Source: Microlunatus lacustris
GTDB taxonomy: Bacteria; Actinomycetota; Actinomycetes; Propionibacteriales; Propionibacteriaceae
DNA: 64,000 bases
NCBI GenBank assembly: GCA_039527025.1
Contig: BAAAJN010000010.1
Location: forward strand, 94,145-158,144
Direction: 5' to 3'
The notes beneath the pieces were generated by a model, which ran no database searches, was not told the origin of the DNA, and worked only from the letters and a program-made list of their open reading frames with translations. Positions within the stretch are counted from its first letter, which is position 1, and every line of letters begins with the position of its first letter. This document shows positions 33,401-41,813 of this stretch, in pieces. The translations under genes and the position numbers were made by a program.

Positions 33401-35326
33401 CCGGGCCTCCAGCGTCCAGTCCCGGCGGACGGCGTCACGGCCACCAGGCACGCTGAGGCCGAAGTCGTAGACGAAGGCCCGGTCCCCGCGCAGGTTCAGC
33501 TCGTAGGGCCGCTCGTCGATCACGTCGACGCCCAGCCGGGTGAGGTGCGGCAGGATCCGCGACAGCGACATCGAGGCGTCGCGGCGGAAGATCTTCAGCC
33601 GCAGGTCGGCCTCGTCGTCGGCGCGGACCGGCCGGTGCACGGCCATCGACATGCCGTCGCGCTCACCCAGGGCGCCCAGCGCGGTCAGGTCGTCCAGCGC
33701 CTGCGCGGGCTCGTAGTCCTCCTTGTAGGCCTCCGGCAGCGCGCTGGCCAGCAGGCTCAGCCGCTCGGACTGCTCCGAGGCCCCGACCAGGTCGGCGAAG
33801 GCGTCGTCCCAGGTGCGGGTGGCGAGCGTCAGCTCCTTCTCCAGGCCGCGGACGTCGATCTCCCCCAGCGGGTGCCCGACGGGCATCCGCAGCACGAAGT
33901 GCAGCCGGGCCAGCACCGACTCGGTGACCCGGGCGGTGTAGTCGACGCTGCCGCCGCCGAGCCGGTGCAGCAGCAGGTCCTCCATCCGCCGGCGGACGGC
34001 GGTGGTGTAGCGGTCGCGGGGCAGGAACACCAGGCACGACAGGTAGCGGCCGTAGGGGTCGGGCCGGACGAACATCCGGACCTGCCGACGCTCCTTGAGG
34101 TGGGCGATCTTCTCCACCGTGCTGGCCAGCTCGTCCAGCGGGGTCTGGAACAGCTCGTCGCGGGGGTAGGACTCCAGCACGTCCACGACGGCCTTGCCGC
34201 CGTGGCTCGACTCGTCGTACCCGGTCAGCCGGAGCACGGCCTCGGTCTTCTGCCGCAGCACCGGGACCCGGGCGATGCTCTCGGAGTAGGCGCTGGAGGC
34301 GAACAGCCCGAGGAAGCGGCGCTCCCCGACCACCCGACCCTCCGCGTCGAAGGTGCGCAGCCCCAGGTAGTCGAGGTAGGCGGGCCGGTGCACCCGGGAC
34401 CGCGCGTTGTCCTTGGTGATGATCATCAGCAGGTGGTGGGTGCCGGGCTGCGGCAGCGCGTGGAAGGTGTCCGGGTCGTCGTCGTCCCCGCGCAGGATTC
34501 CCAGCCCGGTGCCGGGGACGACCTCGTAGCGGAGTTCGTCCCCCGCGCCGACCGCCACGTGCTCGCGGTAGCCGAGGAAGGTGAAGTGGTTCGCGTTGAG
34601 CCAGCCGATCAGCTCCTGGGCCAGCGCGGCCTCGTCCGCCCGGCCGGTGGTGCGGGTGGGGTCGGAGAGCAGCGCGGCGGTCTCGGCGGAGCGCTCGAGC
34701 ATCGGGCGCCAGTCCTCGACGGCGGCCCGGACCAGGCCGAGCACCTCGCGCAGGCCGCGCTCCAGCGCGGGCGCCAGGCCGGCGGGGTCCTCGGGCCGGA
34801 CCGGCGGCAGGATCTCCAGGTGCATCCAGGACTCGGCCAGCACGCCCGGCTCGGCGGCGGCCTCGCCCCGCTCCACCGTGACCAGCCGGCCGTCGGCGTC
34901 GCGGCGGACCAGGTACTGCGGGTGGAAGACCTCGCGGACGCTCCAGCCCTGCCGCAGCACCTCCATGGTGAGCGAGTCGACCAGGAACGGCTGGTCGTCG
35001 GTCACGACCTGGACGACGGTCGCCCCGCCCGCGGTCCAGCCGTCGTCGCCCTGCCGCGGCGTGCGGACGCCGACCACCGGCTCCCCCGGCTGACGCTGCA
35101 GGGCCGCCCGGTAGTGGCTGGCCACCAGTCCGAGCAGGTCCTCGACGCTGCGGGAGTCGACGTCGACGGGGTCGACGTGGCGGAAGTAGTGCTGCAGGAA
35201 GCCTTCGACCTGCCCCGGGTCCTGGCCCAGCTCGGCGGCCAGGGCGGCCCCGCGCGCGGCCACCGTGGCGATCTTGTCGTTCTTGTCCTGCTCGAGCTCT
35301 GCGTCCACAACCGTCACGTCAACCAT
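30458..35326 (-). CDS. gdh: NAD-specific glutamate dehydrogenase, large 180-kDa class
   Basis: A 1622-residue enzyme converting glutamate to 2-oxoglutarate and ammonia with NAD, the size of the L_180 class. The N-terminal half carries ACT-like regulatory segments; the catalytic core contains GAVARGGLRWSDRAEDFRTE and VPVGAKGGFY (substrate and lysine region). A C-terminal helical domain follows. In mycobacteria this class is inhibited by unphosphorylated GarA, and PknG relieves that inhibition. A PknG module lies 12-20 kb away here. The strand opposite is also open over most of its length, which is a GC artefact. Confidence 0.95.
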   Translation of the reverse strand: MVDVTVVDAELEQDKNDKIATVAARGAALAAELGQDPGQVEGFLQHYFRHVDPVDVDSRSVEDLLGLVASHYRAALQRQPGEPVVGVRTPRQGDDGWTAGGATVVQVVTDDQPFLVDSLTMEVLRQGWSVREVFHPQYLVRRDADGRLVTVERGEAAAEPGVLAESWMHLEILPPVRPEDPAGLAPALERGLREVLGLVRAAVEDWRPMLERSAETAALLSDPTRTTGRADEAALAQELIGWLNANHFTFLGYREHVAVGAGDELRYEVVPGTGLGILRGDDDDPDTFHALPQPGTHHLLMIITKDNARSRVHRPAYLDYLGLRTFDAEGRVVGERRFLGLFASSAYSESIARVPVLRQKTEAVLRLTGYDESSHGGKAVVDVLESYPRDELFQTPLDELASTVEKIAHLKERRQVRMFVRPDPYGRYLSCLVFLPRDRYTTAVRRRMEDLLLHRLGGGSVDYTARVTESVLARLHFVLRMPVGHPLGEIDVRGLEKELTLATRTWDDAFADLVGASEQSERLSLLASALPEAYKEDYEPAQALDDLTALGALGERDGMSMAVHRPVRADDEADLRLKIFRRDASMSLSRILPHLTRLGVDVIDERPYELNLRGDRAFVYDFGLSVPGGRDAVRRDWTLEARERFTDAFAASYAGRSESDGYNALVLGAGLDWTEVSILRAVGRYLQQASSPYSQAYLAQALAANTDLARRLVQLFETRFDPRLELTEERRSAKVAAITAEVTAALDDVSSLDHDRIVRSYLAVLDATLRTNHFLPGRSTLALKLAPRRIPDLPEPRPEFEIFVYSPRVEGVHLRFGAVARGGLRWSDRAEDFRTEVLGLVKAQMVKNTVIVPVGAKGGFYARQLPDPALDRDAWMAEGVACYRLFITSLLDVTDNLLDGAVVPPEHVIRYDGDDPYLVVAADKGTASFSDIANEISVGSGFWLGDAFASGGSAGYDHKGMGITARGAWESVTRHFREMGLDPAVDDFSCVGIGDMSGDVFGNGMLLSRHIRLVAAFDHRHVFLDPDPDPAASFAERERLFALPRSSWADYDAGLVSEGGGIYPRTLKSIPLSPRVREVLGLAADVTALPPQELISACLRAPVDLLWNGGIGTYVKAAAETHAAVGDRANDGLRVDGAQLRARCVGEGGNLGLTQRGRIEYAAGGGRINTDFIDNSAGVDTSDHEVNIKVLLAADVAAGRLSLADRDALLASMTDEVARLVLAHNRSQNLALANSVQQAVSMAGVHEDWIERLEDQGLLDRSLEALPGEEELEHRRQIKGGLTAPELATLLAYTKIVLESEVLGSDLPDDPYLARDLVGYFPRPLRERYAEQMRGHRLHREIIATVAVNRFVDTAGITCFHRLSGESGATAAEVILAHTAARAVFGAAELDEAIAALDHRIDAAVQTTLRLEVRTVVERVTRWLLDRHRRVDVQACVDELAEGLTALRVALPELLVGREREAFQKRLSRYREAGVPDELALRVAVLPPAHAGLTVVQTAARTGHDLLEVAAVHFALGQRLGLDRLLGRVLELPRADRWQTMARAALRDDLHAVHAGLTAEALRQAGRPEEGTADVEEVVRAWERSVPGVRTSVTTLRQICSGRADLARVSVGLRVARGLLPT

Positions 35327-35445
35327 CCTCGTCGGGTCCGCACGCCGCTGTGCGCCTGCTCGCGACCCTAGTACGGGTCTGCGCGCCGGGCCGGTCCCGG
35401 CACGGCCCGGCCGGGAGCGGAGGCAGGCGCTGCCATCATGGGCGC

Positions 35446-35916
35446 ATGGACATCACCACGCGCCTCGAGTTCGCGGCCACCCCGCCCGAGGTCTACGCCA
35501 TGCTGACCGACGCCCAGTACCTCGACGAGGTCTGCCGGGCCACCGAGTCGAGCAGCTACGACGTCGACGTCGCCGGCTCCACCACCCAGACCACCCGCTC
35601 CTTCCCCGCCCCGGACGCGGTGGCCCGCTTCGTCGGCGGCACCCTGACCGTCACCGAGCAGACGGTCTGGGGTGAGGCCGCCGCTGACGGCGCGCGGACC
35701 GGGAACCTGGAGATGACGGTCAAGGGCCAGCCGGTGAGCATGAAGGGGCAGCTGGCGCTGGCGCCGGTCGGCGCGGGCACGGTGGTCGAGCTGACCGGTG
35801 ACCTCAAGGTGGCCATCCCGCTGCTCGGCAAGAAGCTGGAGCAGTCCTCGGCGCCGGCCGTGCTGGCCGGGTTCAGCAAGCAGCAGGAGGTCGGCAGCCG
35901 CTGGCTCTCCCGGTGA
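35446..35916 (+). CDS. DUF2505 family protein
   Basis: A 156-residue protein starting MDITTRLEFAATPPEVYAML, with the SRPBCC/START-like fold expected of DUF2505. Function unknown; the fold often binds hydrophobic ligands. The ATG at 35446 is chosen over upstream in-frame codons because similarity begins there. A CATCAT element ends 6 bases before it, so the message may be leaderless. Its stop overlaps the CorA start (GTGA), implying coupled translation. Confidence 0.82.
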   Translation: MDITTRLEFAATPPEVYAMLTDAQYLDEVCRATESSSYDVDVAGSTTQTTRSFPAPDAVARFVGGTLTVTEQTVWGEAAADGARTGNLEMTVKGQPVSMKGQLALAPVGAGTVVELTGDLKVAIPLLGKKLEQSSAPAVLAGFSKQQEVGSRWLSR

Positions 35917-36980
35917 CCGGCCCGGGGGGCACGGCGGACGCGGTGGGGTCCGACGGCCTCCCGCACGGCGTGGTGGACAACGCCATCTACGTCGACGGCC
36001 GGCGGACCGACACCCCGACCGACCTGGAGTCGACGTTCGCGCTGCTGCGCGAGCGGCACGGGATGGCCTGGATCGGGCTCTACCGGCCGACGGCGGACGA
36101 CATCCGCGCCGTGGCTTCGGAGTTCGCCGTGCACCCGCTGGCCGTCGAGGACGCCATCGCCGCGCACCAGCGGCCGAAGCTGGAGCGCTACGGCGACCTG
36201 CTGTTCGCCGTGCTCCGCCCGGCCCGCTACCTCGACGCCGCGGAGAAGGTGGAGTTCGGGGAGCTGCACGTCTTCCTGGGTGCCGACTTCGTGGTCACCA
36301 TCCGGCACGCCGAGTCCCCCGATCTCGCCCGGGTCCGGCACCGCCTGGAGGCCCATCCCGACCTGCTGCAGCGGGGACCGGAGGCGGTGCTGTACGCCAT
36401 CCTCGACCAGGTCGTCGACGAGTACGCGCCCGTCGTGGCGGGGCTGGAGAACGACGTCGACGAGATCGAGGACCAGCTGTTCAGCAACGACCCGGCGGTG
36501 TCGCGGCGGATCTACGAGCTGAGCCGCGAGGTGGTGGCCTTCCAGCGGGCCACCCGACCGCTGCTGGAGATGCTCACCTCGTTGAAGGGCGGCTTCGCCC
36601 AGCGCGAGGTGGACGTCGAGCTGCAGCGGCTGCTGCGCGACGTCGCCGACCACGTCATCCGGATCGCCGAGCGCGCCGACGGCTTCCGGACCCTGCTGCA
36701 GAACGCCCTCACCGTGCACAGCACGCTGGTCGGCCAGCAGCAGAACGAGGAGATGCGGGCGCTCACCCAGACCAGCCTCGACCAGAACGAGGAGGTCAAA
36801 CGGATCTCCGGCTGGGCGGCCATCCTCTTCGCCCCCAGCCTGGTGGGTGGGATCTACGGGATGAACTTCGACCACATGCCGGAGCTGCACTGGCGCCTCG
36901 GGTACCCGCTGGCCCTGTTCGCCATGCTGGCGCTGGCCGTCGGGCTGTACCTGGTGTTCAAGCATAAGCGCTGGCTGTAG
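35913..36980 (+). CDS. corA: CorA-type magnesium/cobalt transporter
   Basis: A 355-residue transporter: a large cytoplasmic N-terminal domain with long helices (about 40-290), then two C-terminal transmembrane segments with the signature YGMNFDHMPEL in the loop between them. The tail ends basic (FKHKRWL). It works as a homopentamer for Mg2+ or related divalent ions. GTG start in a 4-base overlap with the DUF2505 gene, and convergent with ku across a 13-base gap. Confidence 0.93.
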   Translation: MTGPGGTADAVGSDGLPHGVVDNAIYVDGRRTDTPTDLESTFALLRERHGMAWIGLYRPTADDIRAVASEFAVHPLAVEDAIAAHQRPKLERYGDLLFAVLRPARYLDAAEKVEFGELHVFLGADFVVTIRHAESPDLARVRHRLEAHPDLLQRGPEAVLYAILDQVVDEYAPVVAGLENDVDEIEDQLFSNDPAVSRRIYELSREVVAFQRATRPLLEMLTSLKGGFAQREVDVELQRLLRDVADHVIRIAERADGFRTLLQNALTVHSTLVGQQQNEEMRALTQTSLDQNEEVKRISGWAAILFAPSLVGGIYGMNFDHMPELHWRLGYPLALFAMLALAVGLYLVFKHKRWL

Positions 36981-36993
36981 CGACGCTGCCCGG

Positions 36994-37800
36994 TCAGCCG
37001 GTCTTGGCCTGGGCCGCGGCCTCCCGCCGCTTCTTGGCCGCGTCCACCGACGCGCGCAGGGCGGCGACCAGGTCGACGACCTCGGCCTCCTTCGGCGCCT
37101 CGGACTCCTCGGGCGGGGCGACCCCCTCGGCCTTGCTCTGCACCAGGGCCTCGACCGCCTCCCGGTAGGAGTCGGTGAAGTCCTCGGGGGCGAAGTCGCC
37201 GGAGAGTGCGTCGATGAACGACTGGGCCATCGTCACCTCGGCGTCGGAGACGGTGACGGTGTCCGGCGGCGCGGCGAAGGAGCCGTCCCGCAGCTCGTCC
37301 GGCCAGAGCATCGTGTGCATCACCAGCACGCCGTCCTTGGGGCGGATCAGGGCCAGCGCCTCGCGAGAGCGCAAGGCCACCTTGACCACCGCGCACTGCT
37401 CGCTCTTGGTCAGCGCGTCCCGGAGCAGCACGTAGGGCTTGACGCCGGGGCCGTCGGCCTGCAGGAAGTAGCTCTTGCTGAAGTAGGCGGGGTCCACCTC
37501 GTCGGAGTCCACGAACTGCACGACCTCGACCGACTTGGTGGTGGCCAGCGGCAGCTGGTCCATGTCCTCCTTGTCCAGGACGACCATCCGCCCGTCGGCC
37601 ATCTCGTACCCCTTGGCGATGTCGCCGTAGGGCACCTCCTCGCCGTCGAGCTCGCAGACGCGCTTGTACTTGATCCGGCCGCCGTCCTCGGCGTGCACCT
37701 GCCGGAAGCTGATGTCCTTCTCCTCCGTCGCGGAGTACAGCTTCACCGGGATGGTGACGAGCCCGAAGGAGATGGCTCCCTTCCAGATGGAACGTGGCAT
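36994..37800 (-). CDS. ku: Ku protein of the NHEJ pathway
   Basis: A 268-residue bacterial Ku homodimer subunit that encircles broken DNA ends and recruits LigD. It begins MPRSIWKGAISFGLVTIPVK, the family N-terminus, and has the bridge region DEVDPAYFSKSYFL and a short basic C-terminal tail (AAKKRREAAAQAKTG), which usually affects DNA threading. The ATG at 37800 is chosen; a longer frame adds sequence without Ku similarity. The LigD polymerase gene is at the left end of the window, so NHEJ genes are loosely clustered. Confidence 0.95.
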   Translation of the reverse strand: MPRSIWKGAISFGLVTIPVKLYSATEEKDISFRQVHAEDGGRIKYKRVCELDGEEVPYGDIAKGYEMADGRMVVLDKEDMDQLPLATTKSVEVVQFVDSDEVDPAYFSKSYFLQADGPGVKPYVLLRDALTKSEQCAVVKVALRSREALALIRPKDGVLVMHTMLWPDELRDGSFAAPPDTVTVSDAEVTMAQSFIDALSGDFAPEDFTDSYREAVEALVQSKAEGVAPPEESEAPKEAEVVDLVAALRASVDAAKKRREAAAQAKTG

Positions 37801-37925
37801 GAGGTCAGTCTGCCCGATCCTGTCCGGCTGCGAACGGGCCCTGGCCAGGGGCGTTGTGGCCACTGTGCGCTGAGGTGCGTCGAGCGGTCGTCGGGACCGC
37901 GCCGAGCGCACAGTCGGCGCGACCC

Positions 37926-38393
37926 TCAGCCCAGGGCGTCCAGCTCTTCCGGGGCGAACCACAGCAGGTCGTGGCCGTCGACGAGGGCGGCGACGGCGGG
38001 CAGGTCGTACGCCTCGGCCAGCGGGACCCCGGTCGCCGCCCGGGCCGCGGCGGCGACGGCCGTGGCCGCCACCTCCTCGTCGGCGAACAGGGAGCGGACC
38101 TGCGACCAGGCCAGGCCGGCCACCTCCACCTCCCCCGTCGTCCCTCGGCGGTCGGTGACCTGCGCGTCGCCGACCTCGGCGGCGAGCACCAGCCGGCGGC
38201 TGCCCGCGAGCCCGTCCAGCGCGGCGACGCCGGCGGCGTCCAGCGCGGCGAAGTCGCCTTCCTCGTCGTCAGCCCCGAGGTCGAGCGCACCTCGCAGGGA
38301 CGGCGTGGCGGCGTGCCCTCCGACGCGGTCCAGCGGCTCGCCGGCCCGCAGCGCGCGGGCACGGGGCAACGGGAGGGGGACGTAGACCATCAC
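37926..38393 (-). CDS. DUF6912 family protein
   Basis: A 155-residue acidic, alanine-rich protein recognised as DUF6912: MVYVPLPLPRARALRAGE at the start and YDLPAVAALVDGHDLLWFAP towards the end. Function unknown; conserved in actinobacteria. Start is the GTG at 38393 or the following ATG at 38390. It sits 125 bases upstream of ku on the same strand. Confidence 0.75.
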   Translation of the reverse strand: MMVYVPLPLPRARALRAGEPLDRVGGHAATPSLRGALDLGADDEEGDFAALDAAGVAALDGLAGSRRLVLAAEVGDAQVTDRRGTTGEVEVAGLAWSQVRSLFADEEVAATAVAAAARAATGVPLAEAYDLPAVAALVDGHDLLWFAPEELDALG

Positions 38394-38564
38394 GGGCGAC
38401 CTCCGGGTCGTCGGGGGCAGGTGGTGGGCACCGTGGGCCTCCTCGGGAAGAGGTGCTCACGGTAGCGCCGCTGCCGCCCGGCGGTCCGCCGCAGGACCGC
38501 CCGCACAGGTCGCGCACGTACGGTGGGACGGGTGACCTCCCCCGTCCGGAAGCGAGAGCAGCCC

Positions 38565-39065
38565 GTGAGCAGCACCCCGCCGCCCCACCCCGTCGGTTCC
38601 CCGGCCGCGAGCCGGCGGCGCCGCTCGCGCCTCGCGACGCTGCTGGCGGTCCCGGCCCTCGGACTGGCGTTGACCGCCTGCACGAGCACCGCGGAGCCGG
38701 CCGCCCCCACCCCAGCACCCTCCGCGCCCGCTTCGGCGTCGACGTCCGCCTCGGCGTCGACCAGCCCGAGCAGCGGCTCCAGCTCCCCCGCCGCGGACGC
38801 GCTGACCGTCGAGATCACCATCACCAGTGGCGACGTCACGCCGAACGGCGTAAAGCTGGACGTCGCCGTCGGGCAGGAGATCGTGCTGGAGGTGACCTCC
38901 GACACCGACGACGAGATCCACGCCCACACCGCCGGCGAGGGCTACGAGCTGGCCGTGACGGCGGGGCAGCCCGCCACCGGCAGCTTCACCTTGACCAGCG
39001 CGGGCAGCTTCGAGGTCGAGTCGCACCACCTCGAGAAGGTCATCGTCATCCTCAACGCGCGCTGA
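38565..39065 (+). CDS. cupredoxin-like exported lipoprotein lacking the type 1 copper cysteine
   Basis: A 166-residue lipoprotein: basic N-region (RRRRSR), hydrophobic core, lipobox LTAC, an Ala/Ser/Pro linker, then a beta-sandwich of cupredoxin type from VEITITSGDVTPNGVKLDVA. Histidines cluster in EIHAHTAGEGYEL and ESHHLEKVIVI. The place where cupredoxins carry the copper-binding cysteine (before the second histidine) is serine. Starts at 38523 or 38532 are also possible and would only lengthen the N-region. It precedes a large membrane protein by 3 bases. Confidence 0.82.
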   Translation: MSSTPPPHPVGSPAASRRRRSRLATLLAVPALGLALTACTSTAEPAAPTPAPSAPASASTSASASTSPSSGSSSPAADALTVEITITSGDVTPNGVKLDVAVGQEIVLEVTSDTDDEIHAHTAGEGYELAVTAGQPATGSFTLTSAGSFEVESHHLEKVIVILNAR

Positions 39066-39068
39066 GCC

Positions 39069-40379
39069 GTGCTCGTCCCCCTGCACGGGATCGCGTCCCG
39101 GCACGACCTGCCGCTGCCGTTCTCCTACGTGGTGACCGGCGCCGCGCTGGCGTTGACCGTGTCGTTCGTGGTGCTGCTGCTGGCGTGGCGGCGCCCGCGG
39201 TTCGCCCGGGCGGGCGGGGTCGAGCTACCGCGGCTGACCGCGGTCGTCGACGCCCCCCTCACCCGCGGCGTGGCCCAGCTGCTCGTGCTGGTCGTGCACG
39301 CCTGGGCCGGCCTCGCCCTGATGGCGGGCCAGGACCTGCTGACCAACCCCGCCTTCGGTTTCGTCTACGTGTGGGTCTGGGTGGGCCTGATCCCGGTCTC
39401 GCTGCTGCTCGGCCAGTTCTGGCGGGCGACGAACCCGGTCCGCACGGTGCACCGCCTGCTCTGCGCGGTCGCCCGGGTCGACCCGGAGCAGGGTGTGCTG
39501 CGGCTCCCCCGCCGGCTCGGGGTCTGGCCGGCGGCGCTCGGCCTGTTCGCCTTCACCTGGCTGGAGCTGGTGCAGCCGGACCGCACCACGCTCGCCGTCC
39601 TGCGGGTCTGGGCGCTGGCGTGGTTCGTCCTGCTGGTGCTGGGGGCGATCCTCTTCGGCTCGCGCTGGATCGGCGCCGCCGACCCCTTCGAGGCCTACGC
39701 CCGCAGCGTCGCCCAGCTCTCCCCCTGGCGACGGGTGGGCGACACCCTGCGGCTGGTCAACCCGCTGGCCGGGTTGACGGCGTGGCGACCCCCTGCGGGT
39801 GCGGTCGGGGTGGTCGCCGCGCTGCTCGGCGGGACGGCCTTCGACAGCTTCGCCAACACGTCGTGGTGGATCAGCACCGTGCAGAGCTCCGACGTGGTCA
39901 CCGTGGTCTGGGGCACCGGTGGGCTGGCGGTGATGATCCTGGCGGTGCTGGTCAGCTTCGCCCTGGCCGCAGCCTGGATGGCCCGCTACGGCGACCAGCC
40001 CGCCCGCGCCTACCCCCGGCTGATGGCCGGCTCGGTGGTGCCCATCGTCGTCGGCTACGCGGTGGCGCACTACTTCACGCTGCTGGTGGTCGAGGGCCAG
40101 CGGACGGCGATCCTGTGGTCGGACCCGCTCGGCCGGGGGTGGGACGTCGTCGGGTCGGCCGGGATGGGGGTGAACACCGCCCTCTTCGCCCACCCGACGG
40201 CGATCGCGGTCGTGCAGGCGGGGGCGATCGTCGCCGGGCACGTGGTGGGCATCGTCTGCGCGCACGAGAAGGCCGTGGCGCTGCTCCCCGAGCGCGACGC
40301 GCTGCGCGGCCAGTGGCCGATGCTCGTCGTCATGGTGGGCTACACCTGCGCCGGCCTGCTGCTGCTGTTCTCGCCCTGA
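39069..40379 (+). CDS. large multi-pass membrane protein, function unknown
   Basis: A 436-residue protein with about nine to ten hydrophobic segments (for example SYVVTGAALALTVSFVVLLL near residue 19 and AVGVVAALLGGTAFDSFANT near 240). Histidines occur in loops (VVHAWAG, VAHYFTL, FAHPTAI, CAHEKAV). I do not know its function. Relatives are sometimes labelled fenitrothion hydrolase, a name from one isolate that should not be read as the role here. It starts 3 bases after the cupredoxin-like lipoprotein gene, and that pairing suggests a metal or redox process at the membrane. Confidence 0.8.
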   Translation: MLVPLHGIASRHDLPLPFSYVVTGAALALTVSFVVLLLAWRRPRFARAGGVELPRLTAVVDAPLTRGVAQLLVLVVHAWAGLALMAGQDLLTNPAFGFVYVWVWVGLIPVSLLLGQFWRATNPVRTVHRLLCAVARVDPEQGVLRLPRRLGVWPAALGLFAFTWLELVQPDRTTLAVLRVWALAWFVLLVLGAILFGSRWIGAADPFEAYARSVAQLSPWRRVGDTLRLVNPLAGLTAWRPPAGAVGVVAALLGGTAFDSFANTSWWISTVQSSDVVTVVWGTGGLAVMILAVLVSFALAAAWMARYGDQPARAYPRLMAGSVVPIVVGYAVAHYFTLLVVEGQRTAILWSDPLGRGWDVVGSAGMGVNTALFAHPTAIAVVQAGAIVAGHVVGIVCAHEKAVALLPERDALRGQWPMLVVMVGYTCAGLLLLFSP

Positions 40380-40404
40380 CGGCGTCCGCCCTTGTCGTGA
40401 TGAC

Positions 40405-40435
40405 GTGACGAAGAGCAGGGCCCAGAACCTATGCT
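40405..40435 (+). promoter_or_regulatory. promoter of a leaderless gntR transcript
   Basis: GTGACG (-35-like, 40405-40410) and TATGCT (-10, 40430-40435) are 19 bases apart. The ATG at 40442 lies 6 bases beyond the -10 box and there is no ribosome-binding site. Confidence 0.45.
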
Positions 40436-40441
40436 TCCCCC

Positions 40442-41197
40442 ATGAGTGAGGCCACTGTCATGCGTGAGCTCGACATCACGCTCGACCGCAACTCGCCCGT
40501 CCCGCTGTACCACCAGCTGGCCCAGGCCATCGAGCACGCGATCTCCACCGGGCTGCTGGCGCCGGGTGACCGGCTGGAGAACGAGCTGTCGCTGACCAGC
40601 CGCCTCGGGCTGTCCCGGCCGACGGCGCGGCAGGCCATCCAGGAGCTGGTCAAGAAGGGGCTGCTGGTCCGCAAACGCGGCGTCGGCACCCAGGTCGTGC
40701 GCTCCCAGTTCCGCCGCGACGAGCGGCTGAGCAGCCTCAACGAGGACCTCGCCAAGGCGGGCAAGCGGCCCGGCACCCGGCTGCTGGAGCTGAGCGTCGG
40801 CCCGCTGGACCCCGACGTGCACGCCGCGATCGACGCCGTCGAGGTCACCGAGAGCGCCTTCACCAAGATCCGCCGGCTGCGGCTGGCCGACGACGTGCCG
40901 CTGGCCATCCTCACCAACTACCTCCCGGCCCACCTGCAGATCGACGAGGCCGAGCTGCAGCGCCGTGGTCTCTACGCCTGCCTCCGCGGGCTGGGCATCA
41001 ACCTCAAGATCGCCCACCAACGGATCTCGGCCCGGCTGATGACCGACGATGAGGCAGAGCTGCTCGACGTCGAGACCCCGGCCGCCTGCCTGACCGTCGA
41101 CCGGATCGCCTACGACGACGTCGGCCAGTTCGTCGAGTTCGGGCGGCACATCTACCACGCAGCGCACTACTCGATCCAGTCCTCCCTGGTGGTCTGA
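40442..41197 (+). CDS. GntR family regulator with UTRA domain
   Basis: A 251-residue regulator: GntR winged helix at about 12-80 (PLYHQLAQAIEHAISTGLLA, then LSRPTARQAIQELVKKGLLV) and a C-terminal UTRA (HutC-type) effector domain with FTKIRRLRLADDVPLAIL and VEFGRHIYHA. Small sugars, amino sugars or related metabolites are usual effectors. No target operon is adjacent; the next gene is convergent. Probably transcribed without a leader. Confidence 0.9.
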   Translation: MSEATVMRELDITLDRNSPVPLYHQLAQAIEHAISTGLLAPGDRLENELSLTSRLGLSRPTARQAIQELVKKGLLVRKRGVGTQVVRSQFRRDERLSSLNEDLAKAGKRPGTRLLELSVGPLDPDVHAAIDAVEVTESAFTKIRRLRLADDVPLAILTNYLPAHLQIDEAELQRRGLYACLRGLGINLKIAHQRISARLMTDDEAELLDVETPAACLTVDRIAYDDVGQFVEFGRHIYHAAHYSIQSSLVV

Positions 41198-41224
41198 TCC
41201 GTCACCGGCCGGCGGGGAAGCTGC

Positions 41225-41713
41225 TCAGGCGTCGCGGACCCTGCTGCGCCGGACGACCGGCTCGTCGCTCGACCAGGGGAAGTTGATCCACCGGTCGGTC
41301 TGCCGCCAGGCGTAGTCGGCCGTGATGATCGACTGCGGCTTCTGGTAGAGCACCGCGGTGCGGGCCTCGGCGACGTGGCCGGCGCAGAACTGGTGCACCA
41401 GCTCGAGCGTCCGGCCGGTGTCGGCGACGTCGTCGACGACGAGCACCCGCGCCTCGTCGAGGTCCCGGGCGTCGAGGAACGGGGGCAGCATCACCGGGAC
41501 GTCGAGCCGCTGGTCGACGCCGGTGTAGAACTCGACGCTGATGGTGAACAGGTTCTTGCAGTCCAGCGCGTAGGCCAGCGCTCCGGCCGGGACCAGACCT
41601 CCGCGGGCGATGCCCAGCAGGATGTCCGGTTCGAAGCCGCTGTCGGCGACCTGCCGGGCGAGCTCTCCGATGCTCTGGCCGAACAGCTCGTAGGTCAAGG
41701 TCTCCCGCGTCAT
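41225..41713 (-). CDS. phosphoribosyltransferase (Gpt/hypoxanthine-type)
   Basis: A 162-residue type I phosphoribosyltransferase with the PRPP-binding motif RVLVVDDVADTGRTLE at about residue 88. The N-terminal ILLGIARGGLVPAGAL loop is the PRPP pyrophosphate-binding loop. It likely salvages a purine base such as xanthine or guanine, but base specificity is not visible. ATG at 41713; the open frame continues upstream to 41779 without family similarity. Confidence 0.88.
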   Translation of the reverse strand: MTRETLTYELFGQSIGELARQVADSGFEPDILLGIARGGLVPAGALAYALDCKNLFTISVEFYTGVDQRLDVPVMLPPFLDARDLDEARVLVVDDVADTGRTLELVHQFCAGHVAEARTAVLYQKPQSIITADYAWRQTDRWINFPWSSDEPVVRRSRVRDA

Positions 41714-41813
41714 GGCGCTCCTCGCGTCGGGCGCCGGCGGGACCGTGGCGCCGACCGGGACATCCTCCCGGGTCCGCACCCCGACCCGAGCGCCGACCCC
41801 CGGGGGATCGGCG

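Noticed and set aside
30665..35371. A 1568-codon open frame on the strand opposite glutamate dehydrogenase
   Set aside because: Its composition is typical of an antisense reading of GC-rich codons, it has no recognisable domain, and the dehydrogenase fills the same span with clear motifs.
39069..40379. Naming the large membrane protein a fenitrothion hydrolase
   Set aside because: That label comes from a single pesticide-degrading isolate. No hydrolase motif is visible and the gene is paired with a cupredoxin-like lipoprotein.
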